DNA of 64,000 nt from Maioricimonas rarisocia (GCF_007747795.1 NZ_CP036275.1:5138001-5202000), one strand, 5' to 3'; shown: positions 9,513 through 20,800, counted from the stretch's first letter. Made by a program: numbers and translations. The notes: a model not told the origin generated them from the letters alone.

Positions 9513-9574
9513 CGTCATTGCTCCGCAATGACCACCGATTCGACTTCCCCCAGGTTTGTGAAAGCGAAGTTGCC

Positions 9575-10669
9575 GTGAGTGCCTACAGAATTGTGCTGCT
9601 CCCGGGCGATGGTATCGGCCCCGAGACGATGTCGGCCACGCGAATTGTTCTCGACCAGGTGACAGCCCGGTTTCCGGAACTGCGTCTGGACCTGCAGTCC
9701 CACGAGGCCGGTGCTGCCCACTACCGCAGGACGGGCGAAGCGTTGCCGGACCACGTCCTCGCAGACTGTCTCGCTGCCGATGCCGTGCTGCTGGCGGCCA
9801 TCGGTCTGCCTGACGTGCGGCTCCCGGACGGAACCGAGGTCCAGCCGCAGATGATGGTCGGCCTGCGGCGGGCGATGCAGCTGCATTCGGCCGTGCGGCC
9901 CGTGAAGCTCTATCCCGGTGTTCCCTGCCCGCTCAAAGACTTCGGCCCGGGGATCGATCTGGTGATCGTTCGGGAAAACCTGGAGGGCATGTTTGCGTCG
10001 TTTGGCGGCGGCAGTGTCGTGGGCGATCAGGTCGCGACCGACACGATCGTCATCACACGGGAGGGCACGTCGAAGGTTGTCGATGTCGCCTTCCAGGTGG
10101 CCCGTCGCCGCAGCGGCCGCCCGGCAGACGGTAAGCGGCTGGTCACCTGCGTCGACAAGGCGAATGTCTTCCGCAGCATGGCCTTCTTCAGGAAGGTCTT
10201 TCGGGACGTCGCGAAGTCGTTCCCGGAAATCGAACATGACGCGGTCTACGTCGACGCGATGAGCCTCCTGCTCGTCCAGCGGCCGCAGGACTTCGACGTG
10301 CTCGTGATGGAGAACCAGTTCGGCGATATCCTCTCGGATCTCGGAGCGGCACTCGTCGGTGGGCTGGGACTCGCACCGTCGGCCGAGCTGGGAAGCGATC
10401 ACGGTCTGTTTCAGCCGTCCCACGGCACCGCTCCGCAGATCGCAGGAAGAAACATGGCGAATCCCATCGCCACCATCCTTTCGGCCGCGATGATGCTCGA
10501 ATGGCTCGGGGACCGACACAACGACCCGATCTGCACGAAAGCGGCCGCAACAATCGAATCCGCTGTCGCCGCATTGCTGGAGCAGGGAGCCACTTTGACT
10601 CCGGATCTCGGTGGAAGGGCCTCGACCACCGATGTCGCCCGGGCGATCTCCGAACTGGTTGCCCGATGA
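9575..10669 (+). CDS. Isocitrate/isopropylmalate dehydrogenase family protein
   Basis: A 364-residue metal- and NAD-dependent beta-decarboxylating dehydrogenase. Motifs include LLPGDGIGPE at the N-terminus, VRENLEGMFA, MENQFGDILSDLGAALVGGLGLAPSA and HGTAPQIAGRNMANP. These cover the substrate and metal sites. The family includes 3-isopropylmalate, isocitrate, tartrate and D-malate dehydrogenases; with a transporter and sugar-type oxidoreductase nearby a tartrate/malate-like role is more likely than leucine synthesis. I chose GTG at 9575, which directly precedes the conserved SAYRIVLLPGDG; a TTG at 9518 would add 19 residues unlike the family. Last gene of the LysR-linked operon. Confidence 0.87.
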   Translation: MSAYRIVLLPGDGIGPETMSATRIVLDQVTARFPELRLDLQSHEAGAAHYRRTGEALPDHVLADCLAADAVLLAAIGLPDVRLPDGTEVQPQMMVGLRRAMQLHSAVRPVKLYPGVPCPLKDFGPGIDLVIVRENLEGMFASFGGGSVVGDQVATDTIVITREGTSKVVDVAFQVARRRSGRPADGKRLVTCVDKANVFRSMAFFRKVFRDVAKSFPEIEHDAVYVDAMSLLLVQRPQDFDVLVMENQFGDILSDLGAALVGGLGLAPSAELGSDHGLFQPSHGTAPQIAGRNMANPIATILSAAMMLEWLGDRHNDPICTKAAATIESAVAALLEQGATLTPDLGGRASTTDVARAISELVAR

Positions 10670-10873
10670 CCTGTCTCGGATGGATCGAGAGCGGCAGAGC
10701 GCTGCTCCGTTCACTCGTATGCCGCGGCCTTCCCGCCCGGGTCGCGCGCTCGCGAATCAACACCACCTGTCCGAACAGTCGGACCGACGACAAATGAGGG
10801 AATCGCTTGATCGAGCAGCGCTGCCTCAGGTACTGTCAGTGACATACACAAGTGATGTCCCCGGGAGAAACTG

Positions 10874-11365
10874 ATGGATGCGAAAGATGCGTTGCGTTCG
10901 ACCTCGAACCTGAGTTCGATGGTCCTCAAGTCGTATATCAGCGATCTGGATGATGCTGACCTGATGCGACGCCCCGGCGAAGGCTGCAATCATCTGGCAT
11001 GGCAGCTCGGCCACCTCATTGCGTCCGAAGTCCAGTTGCTGGAGATGGTTGCTCGCGGACAGGCCACAACCTTGCCCGACGGGTTTGCCGAGGCACATTC
11101 GAAGGACGCCTGCGGGAACGACGACCCCGGTGCGTTTCTCGAGAAGTCCGAGTACGAAGAGCTCTTCGACAAGGTGCGGGGGGCGTCGCTGGCTGCTCTC
11201 GAAGCCATGTCGGACGCAGACCTGGACCAGCCGGGACCGGAGGCCTTCAGTTCGGTCTGTCCCACGGTCGGAGACTTGTTCTCGTTGATTGCCTCGCACC
11301 CGATGATGCATGCCGGCCAGTTTGTCGTCGTGCGGCGACAGCTCGGCAAGCCGATTCTGATGTGA
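10874..11365 (+). CDS. DinB family protein
   Basis: A 163-residue four-helix-bundle protein of the DinB/YfiT type. The signature is NHLAWQLGHLIASE near residue 40 and a later SHPMMHAGQFVVVRRQLGKP, which together supply the histidines that bind a divalent metal in this fold. Members include thiol-dependent transferases (bacillithiol, mycothiol) and many of unknown function. ATG at 10874 follows a GGGAGAAAC ribosome site. It stands alone between the catabolic operon and the kinase block. Biochemical activity unknown. Confidence 0.85.
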   Translation: MDAKDALRSTSNLSSMVLKSYISDLDDADLMRRPGEGCNHLAWQLGHLIASEVQLLEMVARGQATTLPDGFAEAHSKDACGNDDPGAFLEKSEYEELFDKVRGASLAALEAMSDADLDQPGPEAFSSVCPTVGDLFSLIASHPMMHAGQFVVVRRQLGKPILM

Positions 11366-11558
11366 CCGCCGGGGGGCCGCGCCCGGGCGCTTTCAGTTCC
11401 CCCTCCATCGGCCGCCGCAGGGTCGAGCCCAGCGGCGGTTCCGTGCCGATTCAAAGCCAGACAGGATCTGAGTTCATCGCGCGATTCACTGACCCGGGCC
11501 GGTCAGGCGACCGGTCTTCCAGCCTCGCACATGGCACTGTTGCAACTGGAAGAGCTGC

Positions 11559-14500
11559 ATGAGAATCCAGACCGCCTGTCCTGCCTGTGGAAAGCGGTTT
11601 CGCGTCAACGAAACGCTCGCTGGCAAGCGGGCCAGGTGCAAGGCCTGCAACGAGAGATTCGTCGTCGAACCGGCCCCGTCGGCAGAGACGCAGTCCCGCC
11701 AGCCGAGCATGGAGATCACCAGCGGCGAAACGCTGGATTCCAGTCGGCCGAACGCTGTTTCCGGGGAGTCTCAAACGCTTGGACGGCTCGACCATTTCGA
11801 GTTGAAAGAGGTGGTCGGCAGCGGGGCCTTCGGCGTCGTCTACCGCGCGATCGATACGAAGCTTGGGCGACAGGTTGCCATCAAGGTCCCCCGGTTCAAC
11901 GTCCAGGACGAGGGAAAACTGCGACGTTTTCTCACGGAGGCACGCACGGCTGCCCGGCTACGGCACCCGAACATCGTGGCGCTCTACGCAAGCGGGAAGT
12001 CCGGCAACGGCACAATGTATCTGGTCAGCGAGTTCGTGGAGGGCCGTCCGCTCTCGGCATACGTCGCCGAGAACACGCTTGATCTGCAGACGAAGGTCTG
12101 CTGGCTTCGCGATCTCGCGCTGGCTCTGGATTACGCCCACTCCGAGGGCATTATCCACCGGGACATCAAGACCGAGAATGTGCTGGTGGACGAGATTCAC
12201 CAGCGTCCGCAGCTGACCGACTTCGGGCTGGCCAAGCAGATTGACGAAATCTCGTCGATCCAGACGCAGGACGGCAGCCTGCTCGGAACGCCCGCCTACA
12301 TGGCTCCGGAACAGGCGCGGGGCGAACTCGACCAGGTCGGACCGAAGAGCGACCAGTACAGCCTCGGCGTAGTGATGTACGAACTGATCACGGGCGAGAG
12401 GCCGTACCGCGGTCGTCCTCACGAAGTGATCGCGGCGATCTGCACCGACAATCCATCTCCCACAGTGCTCGATGCCGTCCCGGCGATGGATCCGCATCTG
12501 AATGCCATTTGCGCCAAGGCGATGAGCAAGTCGAGCGACGCCCGGTATGAATCCGCCAGCGAACTGGCCGAGGATCTGAACCGGTGGCTGAATGGCACCC
12601 GACCAATTGCGGTCCCTGTTGCTCCTCCACGTCGCCGACAACGGTTTGGCGCCCCGGAGGGCGTTCTCGTCGTCTCGGTGATGATCCTGATAGTGGCGGG
12701 TAGTTTCCTGCTCTGGCGAAATCGCGGCGTGCCGGAATCTGCAATGGGCACGCAACCGACCACATCCGCCTCCATGGTTCCAGACGAGCCCGCTGAATCT
12801 GCACCGCAGCCGGCTCTCGCGAAAGCGGCTCCGGTCCAGCCAGACGGCGCGACAGTGCCGGAGATGCCTGAGCCCAGCGAACCCGAGACTGTGCACGAGC
12901 CAGCACCGCAGCCTCTTCCCCACCCGGTCCGCACGGAAGCGACAACGCTCGTCGTAGGAACAGGCCCCGATGAGTACCCCACAATCGACGCCGCGATTGC
13001 CAATGCGATTTCGGGCGATGTCGTCGAAGTTCGCACTCCCCGGCAACTGCTCACGACGACTCCAGGGGTGAAGCTGACAGGAACGCCCGAAGCTCCCTTC
13101 CGGCTGACGATACGTGCCGCGGCGGGCGTGACGCCTCGGCTGATCCTGATGGATCGGGGGACCTGGGTCTCCGCCCGGGATGCGTGGTTGACGTTTGAGG
13201 GCCTCGAGTTCGAGATGCAGGTCTCGGCAGGTGATCGTGCGGGGGGAATGGACTTAAGCACCACGACGCGATCACGAATTCAGTTCCACGGCTGTACGTT
13301 CGACATGCGGGTCGGCGGGCACGGCAACAGCGTCGTCTCCACGAGAGACGAATTGTCGCAGGTGGAGTTCCGCGACTGCATCGCACGCACTCGCTGGTCG
13401 GCGAATCTCGTCTACGCCCGGTCCGGCTCCCGCACACAATGCCGGTTCGAAAACTGTCTGACACTCGGCAACGGCAAGCTGGTGATGTGTGACCGGCCTC
13501 GGGATTCCCAGGAAGTCGACATCGACGTGACGATGCGGCAAATGACCTGTCTGAACAACTGTCTGCTGCTGCTTCTTGGAGGTGACGATCGCGAGACCTA
13601 TGGAAAGACGAGTGTCCACCTGGACGTGGAAGACTGTTTCACCCTCTGCAAGTGGCTCCTCCGCAGCAATGCAATGCGGAGTGACGACTGGGCCGACGAG
13701 TTCCGCTCCTGCGTGACCTGGTCCGGCCGAGGCAACCTGCTGGGGGCGACCGAACTGGTCAGTCTGGGTGACGCGACATACTGGAAGTCATCGAGTGAGA
13801 AGGTTGCCGTTCCCTCAGAGATATCCGCCTGGAACCGATATTGGGGCACTGCGGTGGAGCAGCAGAGCAGCACGTTCGTTCCGCCGCGATCCTTTGCCGC
13901 AGCATGGCGGGAGATTTCGACGTTCGGGAACGGTCCGCTGGACGAACTGGATCGGGCCAGCCTGGCCAGTCGATGCGGGATTGAGCAGACGATCGCAAGC
14001 ACCGTCGGTTGTGATATCACACGACTGCCCGGAGCCGCTCCGAGCAACGTGCCACAAAACATGGTGGCTGATCCCCCCGCCGAATCTCTCGATACGCGGC
14101 TCGACAGGCTGGAGGATGCTCTGGAACGGGCGACGACAAGCAAAAACGCGCCGGCGGTACAGCGAGTGAAGGACGAACTGAAGGCACTGCCGGAACAGCA
14201 TCCTCGGGTTTCGGAACTGATCGCCCGGGTCGATACAGTCACCGCGCAGTTCGAGCCGACAAGCCTCACTCCACAGGAGAGGCAGGCACGACAGCTGGTG
14301 GAGCGGGCAATCGCCCGACGTCAAACCGGTGACGAATTTGGGGCCTTTGTGCTGCAACGTGGTGTCCCCGACGAACTGAAGCAGACGGCAGCCTGGCAGA
14401 AACGGCAGGGTGAGTTGTTGCCGCTCAAGGAGGGGGAGAAGCGGTTCGCACTGTCGACGAATCCGAACTATCTGCACGCCTCTCCGGCGACGGAGACGGC

Positions 14501-15581
14501 AGACCCCGAGACGCTGAAAGAATCGGTCGCCCATCTGTACCGTAACCGCAATGCCCTGCGAATTGGTGCGGTTCGCATCTTTCTCGAAGATGAATCCCTC
14601 GATTCAACGTTTGGTGTGCGCATCGTTGAGAAGCCTGCAGGCCAGCGGGGAGGCTTTGGACTGACCGGGGGCGGACAAGTCGCGGGCAGTCTCTGGTATC
14701 AGGGTTTCGACGAGCGTTACTACGGTGGCGCGCGGTCGAGCATCCGCAATCTTGGCAGCGGCGAGACCGTCTACGCCTACGATACCGGCCGCGAAGAGAA
14801 TGCCTTTCTGAGGATTGAGTCGTTGCGTCATCGCACAACCGACATCCGGTTGCCATTGCAGGACTCCGACGACGTCTACAGCGGCGCGATCGTGATCCGC
14901 AAAGCTCCCCCCAGCCAGCTGGGACAGCTCCTGATCCGCCTTGCCCCCGAACCGGGACTCGATCCGACGGAGACCGCGACGTCGGCAGTCGCGGTGACGC
15001 TCGCCAGCACCGAAGCATCCGAGACCGTCACCGTGCCACTGAATTCCGCGCGGACGCTGCGTCGGCTGCAGCTGAACCCAGGAACGTACTCGGTCCGTGT
15101 TCTTTCAGGGAGTGAATTTGCCTCGTCCGGTTTCATCGAGAACATCCAGGTCCCCCGGGGGCGTACGGTGTCCCGGGACGTTCCCGTGTTCCGACATCGG
15201 CAGGTCCGTTTCGAGTGGAGGTTTCGCGAGTCGGACCAGGGGCCATGGGAGAGCGGGAATTTCACCGCAGAGCCCCAATCGGACGACTTCGTCGACATCC
15301 CGCTGAAGAAACACATCGAGGACTTGCCGGCGACAACAGTGATGAGGCTCTATCATTGGGACGGCCAACGATCCCGCATCGCTCTTCGTGGACAGTATGA
15401 GATCGCGCCGGTCGCTCCCAAAGGCTGGCCGCCTGGCGAATCGGCTCTCGACCACCCCCGCCGGGGCATAGAGGAATTTGACTTCGATCTCCGCGGAGGT
15501 GAAACCTTCGCGCTCTGGAACAGCCCGGGCCGGGATGAATTCGAGGTCGTCCTGCACGTGAAAGAGATCACCGTTCCATGA
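11559..15581 (+). CDS. Membrane Ser/Thr kinase with zinc ribbon and beta-helix-like extracytoplasmic region
   Basis: A 1340-residue protein. Residues 7-36 form an MJ0042-like zinc ribbon (CPAC...CKAC). The kinase domain (about 80-345) has glycine loop GSGAFGVV, VAIK lysine, H200-R201-D202 catalytic loop, intact DFG and APE. One transmembrane helix lies at about 368-387. After a Pro/Glu-rich linker, residues about 470-800 start with YPTIDAAIANAISGDVVEV and continue as a cysteine-containing region that looks like a pectin-lyase-type beta-helix. A helical segment (about 850-920) and beta-rich C-terminus follow. It likely senses something outside the membrane and phosphorylates cytoplasmic targets. 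Its stop overlaps the start of the FHA-kinase (ATGA), so the two are co-translated partners. Confidence 0.88.
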   Translation: MRIQTACPACGKRFRVNETLAGKRARCKACNERFVVEPAPSAETQSRQPSMEITSGETLDSSRPNAVSGESQTLGRLDHFELKEVVGSGAFGVVYRAIDTKLGRQVAIKVPRFNVQDEGKLRRFLTEARTAARLRHPNIVALYASGKSGNGTMYLVSEFVEGRPLSAYVAENTLDLQTKVCWLRDLALALDYAHSEGIIHRDIKTENVLVDEIHQRPQLTDFGLAKQIDEISSIQTQDGSLLGTPAYMAPEQARGELDQVGPKSDQYSLGVVMYELITGERPYRGRPHEVIAAICTDNPSPTVLDAVPAMDPHLNAICAKAMSKSSDARYESASELAEDLNRWLNGTRPIAVPVAPPRRRQRFGAPEGVLVVSVMILIVAGSFLLWRNRGVPESAMGTQPTTSASMVPDEPAESAPQPALAKAAPVQPDGATVPEMPEPSEPETVHEPAPQPLPHPVRTEATTLVVGTGPDEYPTIDAAIANAISGDVVEVRTPRQLLTTTPGVKLTGTPEAPFRLTIRAAAGVTPRLILMDRGTWVSARDAWLTFEGLEFEMQVSAGDRAGGMDLSTTTRSRIQFHGCTFDMRVGGHGNSVVSTRDELSQVEFRDCIARTRWSANLVYARSGSRTQCRFENCLTLGNGKLVMCDRPRDSQEVDIDVTMRQMTCLNNCLLLLLGGDDRETYGKTSVHLDVEDCFTLCKWLLRSNAMRSDDWADEFRSCVTWSGRGNLLGATELVSLGDATYWKSSSEKVAVPSEISAWNRYWGTAVEQQSSTFVPPRSFAAAWREISTFGNGPLDELDRASLASRCGIEQTIASTVGCDITRLPGAAPSNVPQNMVADPPAESLDTRLDRLEDALERATTSKNAPAVQRVKDELKALPEQHPRVSELIARVDTVTAQFEPTSLTPQERQARQLVERAIARRQTGDEFGAFVLQRGVPDELKQTAAWQKRQGELLPLKEGEKRFALSTNPNYLHASPATETADPETLKESVAHLYRNRNALRIGAVRIFLEDESLDSTFGVRIVEKPAGQRGGFGLTGGGQVAGSLWYQGFDERYYGGARSSIRNLGSGETVYAYDTGREENAFLRIESLRHRTTDIRLPLQDSDDVYSGAIVIRKAPPSQLGQLLIRLAPEPGLDPTETATSAVAVTLASTEASETVTVPLNSARTLRRLQLNPGTYSVRVLSGSEFASSGFIENIQVPRGRTVSRDVPVFRHRQVRFEWRFRESDQGPWESGNFTAEPQSDDFVDIPLKKHIEDLPATTVMRLYHWDGQRSRIALRGQYEIAPVAPKGWPPGESALDHPRRGIEEFDFDLRGGETFALWNSPGRDEFEVVLHVKEITVP

Positions 15582-16825
15582 CCGTACGTTTCGAAATCAG
15601 TTCTCCATCCGGCCAGCGGACGATCACGATCGATCGCTACACGGTCCTGGTCGTCGGCCGGGCCCACGATGCGGACCTGCGACTGGACGATGACCCGCAT
15701 TTCTCGCGTCGCCACTTTCTGCTTGAAGTCGCTCCGCCGGCCTGCCAGTTAATCGATCTGGAGAGCCGGAACGGGACGCTCGTCAACGGCGAGCCGGTCA
15801 CGAGTACCCGTCTGTCCCACGGCGATGTCATCTCCGGCGGCGCGACGACGATCACATTCCGCATTGAGCAGGACTCGCCTGACGCAAGCACGCTGGAACT
15901 CTTCCCCGGTGAGAGTGCTCACGCTCCCACCGCACCGCCCGCAACCTCCGGCGTCATCGACGTTGACTCCGGCGGAACGATTCTGCAGCAGATCGGCCCG
16001 TACCGGATTCTCCGCGAAATCGGCCACGGCGCGATGGCCACCGTTTACCAGGCGGGCCATGTCGACGGCGGGGACATCGTGGCACTGAAGATCATTCGGT
16101 CCCCGCTTTCAGTCAGCGAGACGCACCGCCAGTTGTTCCTTCGCGAAGCGCGTCTGATGGCCCGACTGACACATCCTCGGCTTGTTCGTTTCCACGCAAC
16201 GGGATTCGCAGACGAACAGATCTACCTGGCGATGGAGTACGTCTCCCACGAGCCGTTTCACGAACTGGCTCTGTCGATGCCGCCCCGAAAGCGAATCCGC
16301 TTCGCCTGCGGGATCCTCTCGCAGACACTCGACGTGCTCGAGTACATCCATTCGGAAGGCGTGGTCCATCGCGACGTCAAGCCAGCCAACCTGCTGCTTT
16401 CGAATGACGGCGGTCGACTTGTGGTTAAAGTGGCCGACCTCGGTCTGGCGAAGAACTTTCACGAGGCCGGTCTGAGCGGAATTACCAGCGAAGGAGAAGC
16501 CCGGGGCACGATTGCATTCATGCCACAGGAGCAACTGGCAGGCAGCCGCGATGTCGGGCCGGCCGCCGACCTCTATTCCGCAGCGGCAACCTTGTACTGG
16601 TATCTGACTGGCGAGTTTCCATATGAATTTCTTCCGGGGAAACACCCGATCGCCGTCGCCCTCTCACAATCGCCCGTCCCGATCTCGGAGCGACGGCCTG
16701 ATCTTCCCGAAGACCTCTGTGAGATCATCACCCGAGCGATGATGACCGATCCGGCAAAGCGATATCAGACTGCGGCCGAAATGCGGGAAGACCTGCGTCC
16801 CTTCCTGCGCAAGGCAGGCGAATAG
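15578..16825 (+). CDS. FHA domain-Ser/Thr protein kinase
   Basis: A 415-residue cytoplasmic protein. The N-terminal FHA domain (about 20-95) shows VGRAHDADL, SRRHF and NGT, the residues that bind phosphothreonine. The kinase domain (about 143-410) has GHGAMATV glycine loop, VALK lysine and H264-R265-D266. The metal-binding motif is DLG (287-289) instead of DFG, a substitution that keeps the essential aspartate. APE is replaced by MPQEQ. No transmembrane helix. The gene overlaps the upstream receptor kinase by 4 bp; an FHA domain would let it dock on the autophosphorylated partner (inference). Confidence 0.9.
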   Translation: MTVRFEISSPSGQRTITIDRYTVLVVGRAHDADLRLDDDPHFSRRHFLLEVAPPACQLIDLESRNGTLVNGEPVTSTRLSHGDVISGGATTITFRIEQDSPDASTLELFPGESAHAPTAPPATSGVIDVDSGGTILQQIGPYRILREIGHGAMATVYQAGHVDGGDIVALKIIRSPLSVSETHRQLFLREARLMARLTHPRLVRFHATGFADEQIYLAMEYVSHEPFHELALSMPPRKRIRFACGILSQTLDVLEYIHSEGVVHRDVKPANLLLSNDGGRLVVKVADLGLAKNFHEAGLSGITSEGEARGTIAFMPQEQLAGSRDVGPAADLYSAAATLYWYLTGEFPYEFLPGKHPIAVALSQSPVPISERRPDLPEDLCEIITRAMMTDPAKRYQTAAEMREDLRPFLRKAGE

Positions 16826-17052
16826 CTGCGGTCAACGTTGCAGCCGGACGTTCAGCTGCAGTCGGGCAGGCAGCGTGTGCGGCATCGTGGCAGGCCGCCG
16901 CCAGGACCGAGACTGAAAGATTGAACCCCTCGAATCGGGTGGTAGACTGGGCAGAAGACACGTGCCGAGACGACATTCGAAGTCTGCGCGTCGTTAGTTC
17001 CAATCTGGGCTGTTGTCCAGCTGCCCTCCCCATTCCGATCGAAGGCACGCTG

Positions 17053-17670
17053 ATGAAAACGTTGGGCGGCGATTCGTCCACTTCGATCACCTTGATCGAC
17101 CGGGCGCGGCAGTTCGAGTCCGAGGCCTGGAATCGCCTCTGCTACATCTACGGCCCGTTGGTCTATCGCTGGGCCCGGCTTGTCGGCCTGCAGGACAGCG
17201 ACGCCGCCGACATTGCACAGGACGTATTTCTCACGGTCTCGCGGCGGATTGAGTCGTTCGACCATTCCCGTCCCGGTGCTTCGTTTCGTGGATGGTTGAA
17301 GGTCATCACCCGCAACAAGATTGGGGATTGGCTCCGCGAGCAGCAGGCCGTGGCCGTCGCGAACGGTGGCAGCACCGCGCACGAGCTCCTGTATCGTGTG
17401 CCGGAGCTGTGGGACGATGAACCTTCCAGCGACGCAGTTGCCGATCAAGAGCGAGGCGTTCTTCTTCGAACGCTCGAGATGATTCGCACCGAGTTCGAGC
17501 CCACCACCTGGCAGGCTTTCTGGGAATCGACGGCGGAAGAGCGTCCGACAGATGAAATCGCAGAGAGACTCGGAATGACGCGACACGCCGTTCGCCAGGC
17601 GAAGTACCGGGTACTACGCCGTCTCAGAAGCGAAATCGGAGGCGAGACGAACGGTACGGAGCTCCTGTAA
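17053..17670 (+). CDS. ECF-type RNA polymerase sigma factor
   Basis: A 205-residue sigma-70-like factor with regions 2 and 4 only. Region 2 contains the DAADIAQDVFLTVSRRI helix and region 4 the EIAERLGMTRHAVRQAKYRVLRRLR helix-turn-helix. The ATG at 17053 follows GAAGG; an in-frame ATG at 16921 adds 44 residues without sigma features. It lies 163 bp upstream of a kinase that carries an anti-sigma-type zinc motif at its N-terminus. This suggests a sigma/kinase signalling pair, known in planctomycetes as ECF factors linked to Ser/Thr kinases. Target promoters are unknown. Confidence 0.9.
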   Translation: MKTLGGDSSTSITLIDRARQFESEAWNRLCYIYGPLVYRWARLVGLQDSDAADIAQDVFLTVSRRIESFDHSRPGASFRGWLKVITRNKIGDWLREQQAVAVANGGSTAHELLYRVPELWDDEPSSDAVADQERGVLLRTLEMIRTEFEPTTWQAFWESTAEERPTDEIAERLGMTRHAVRQAKYRVLRRLRSEIGGETNGTELL

Positions 17671-17832
17671 CTGTTGTCTCCCCTGCAGTTGCGTTTCCGC
17701 TCCTCGGAACACGTTGCTCCTTCGTCGCACCCGGAAGAGGTTCCGGCGCCTCGCCCGGCGGAAGTCGTGTGACGCGTCTGCAATATCTCTTACGGGGCGG
17801 CCTGCGCCGCTCGCGGATGCTGGAGCCATCGC

Positions 17833-20800
17833 ATGCACCCGAGTCGAAACACGCTGAAGAAATACGTCACCGGTGAACTTCCGGAAGGGGCGGCACTGCT
17901 GGTCGACTCTCATCTCAATAACTGCCAGCAATGCGAAGAGACGCTCGGTGAAGTAGAAGCCTCGGCAGAGACCGGGGTCGAATGGCTTCAGGAAAAGATG
18001 CCGGTCGATCGCTACGCGTCGGAACCGGCCTGCGTCGCTCTTCTCGAACGCATTCGCCGATTCGCTGGCAGCTGGACCTTCCAGACCGGTTCGGACAATA
18101 CGGACACGCCGCCCGTTCCGCCTGCACTGCTGGAGACGATCCGGGACTACCGCCTTCTACGAAAGCTGGGGCAGGGGGGAATGGGGACCGTTTACAGCGC
18201 CCTGCACACGAAGCTTGATCGGCCCGTCGCGCTCAAACTTCTTCCGGCCCATCGGATGCGGCAGGCAGGGGCTGTCTCCCGGTTTGCCCGCGAAATGAAG
18301 GCGGTCGGGAAGCTCGATCATCCTCACATCGTCCGGGCCACAGATGCCGGAGAGGCTGGAGGCGTGCACTACCTCGTCATGGAACTGGTGCGTGGCGAGG
18401 ACCTTGGTCAGGTCGCGACCCGGCTGCAGCGTCTTCCGATCCCCGAAGCGTGCGAATGCATCCGGCAAGCTGCGGTCGGGCTGCAGTATGCCAGTTATCG
18501 AGGGATGGTGCATCGCGACATCAAGCCGTCGAATCTCATGCTGGCAACGGTTGACGAGGCGTCTGACACGGATTCCGCTTCTGGCAACGAAGCCCTTCTG
18601 CCGACCGTACGGATCAAGATCCTCGACATGGGTCTGGCGCTGTTCGAAGACCCACTGTCCGCCCGATCCGACGAGTTGACGCATTCCGGCCAGTTGATGG
18701 GCACACTCGACTACATGTCTCCCGAACAGGGGACCGACACGCATTCGGTCGACATTCGTGCCGACATCTACAGCCTCGGCGCGACCCTGTACCGCCTGCT
18801 TGCCGGGCGGGCACCGTTCGATGAACCACGCTACGACACGCCGATGAAGAAACTCGTCGCGCTGTCGACGCTCGCGCCGGTCCCCATTGGGGAACTTCGT
18901 CCCGACCTTCCGCAGGAACTCGCCAGCATCGTCGATCGTCTGCTTTCGCGACGGCGGGAAGACCGACCAGCAACCCCGGCAGAGGTCGTGCAGTTGCTCA
19001 CCCCCTTCACGGCAGGGGCAGATCTTTCGCGACTTCTCGATACCGGTGCAGCACTTCCGGACGCGAGCCACATCACACCGAGTGCTTCTCCGCAGGAGTT
19101 GCCGGTCCGTGTGCCACCGGGCGATACGACGTCGTCGAAGTCGCCCCGACGAATCGCTCCGGCAGTCGGGGTGATCGCGGTCCTCGTCGGGCTGATGATT
19201 CTTCCATTCCCCTCGCGACAGGAGAACGAGAAAGGAACAACGGCCCCCACGAACGGTGCCGCAAGCGTTATTGCGTGGGCGCGTTCCTGCGGTGGCGTTG
19301 TTGGCGGAGGCAACTCGCGGATTGGATACGTCAACGTGCAATCGGACGAACCGATGCCTTCCGGCCGGTTCGATCTGGTGACCGTGGATGTGAGTGGCGT
19401 GCCGATGTCCTCCCGGGACGCGCCCCGCTTCCACGAGCTACCGCATCTGACGACACTCATTCTGAATGACACCGGGATCGACGACGACTCGCTCGCTCAA
19501 CTGGGCGACCTGCCGAGACTGAAGGGACTGTTTCTCAATGATTCCGCGGTTTCGGATGCGGGACTTCGGTCGCTGCAACGTTACCCAACACTCGACACGC
19601 TCCACGTGTCCTACTCCCGCGTGACGGATGCGGGACTGACCGCGTTGGAGACGTGGAGCGAACTAAAGCAGTTGCATCTGTCTGGCTGCCAGGTGACCGA
19701 CGCGGCGATCCCGGTACTCGCCCGCCTTGCCCGACTCGAGGAACTCGAGATCCTTGCGACCGGGTTCTCGCGCGACGGAATTGAACGATTGAGGCAGATC
19801 CTTCCCGACTGCCGAATCGTCTCGGACTTCGACACGCTTCCAACCCCAGACAAGACTCCGGCGTCGGATCCGCTGTTGACGCCCGACCGCAGCGTCGCCG
19901 AATGGGTGCTTTCCCGGGGAGGAATCGTCGGCCTCGGAGGAACACCGGCCGGCTATCTGGTAGTCCGTCCCGGCAGCCAACTTCCCGAAGAGGAAATGAC
20001 ACTGGTAACCGCCGACCTCTATGAGTGCGCAGTTGATGATGCAGACCTGCAGAGATTCGACGGCCTGGAATCGCTGACAACGCTGATTCTGAACTCAACG
20101 CCGGTCACCGACGAGGGGCTGGCAATGCTCGGCCCCCTGCCGAACCTCCGCAACCTCTACCTTGGCGACACAGGGCTGACGGACGTGGGACTGTCCGCAC
20201 TGGTGAAACGTTTTCCACGAATTCGTGTGCTGCACGCCGGAGGAACAAAGATTACAGAAGACGGTGTTTCCCTGCTCCTTAAGTGGCCGCTCCTTCAGGA
20301 CCTCCATCTCGAGAACGCGCAGATCTCCGATCGCTGCATCCCTGTACTGAGCCGCATCACGCACCTGCGGCAACTGTCTCTGGCCGCGTCGAGCGTAACT
20401 CAGAGCGGTATCACGCGACTCCGTTCGGCTCAGCCGTACTGCCGGATCACGTCGAACCACGGAATTCTTGGGGAGCCGCCGATCCAGGGGGCAGCCTCAC
20501 TCCGGTTCAATGGAATCGGCGATCGAGTCGATCTACCGACACTTCGCATGCCGGTGTCTGGTCCGATGACGATCGAGGCCCGCGTTCGAAAAGAGCCCCC
20601 GTTCGCAGCAGGGGCGATCATCCTTTCGAGCCTGCGGACCGTAGACGGTCCACCTGGAGTCTCGCTGAACTGGCAGCAAAGCACCGGCTGGAACCTTTCG
20701 CTGAAAGGAGGCGATGAACCCTGTGTCCAGTCGGCGGCGATCTCAGAACCGAATGCAACTCCTTCGTATGTTGCAGGTGTCTGGGACGGAGGCCGGCTCA

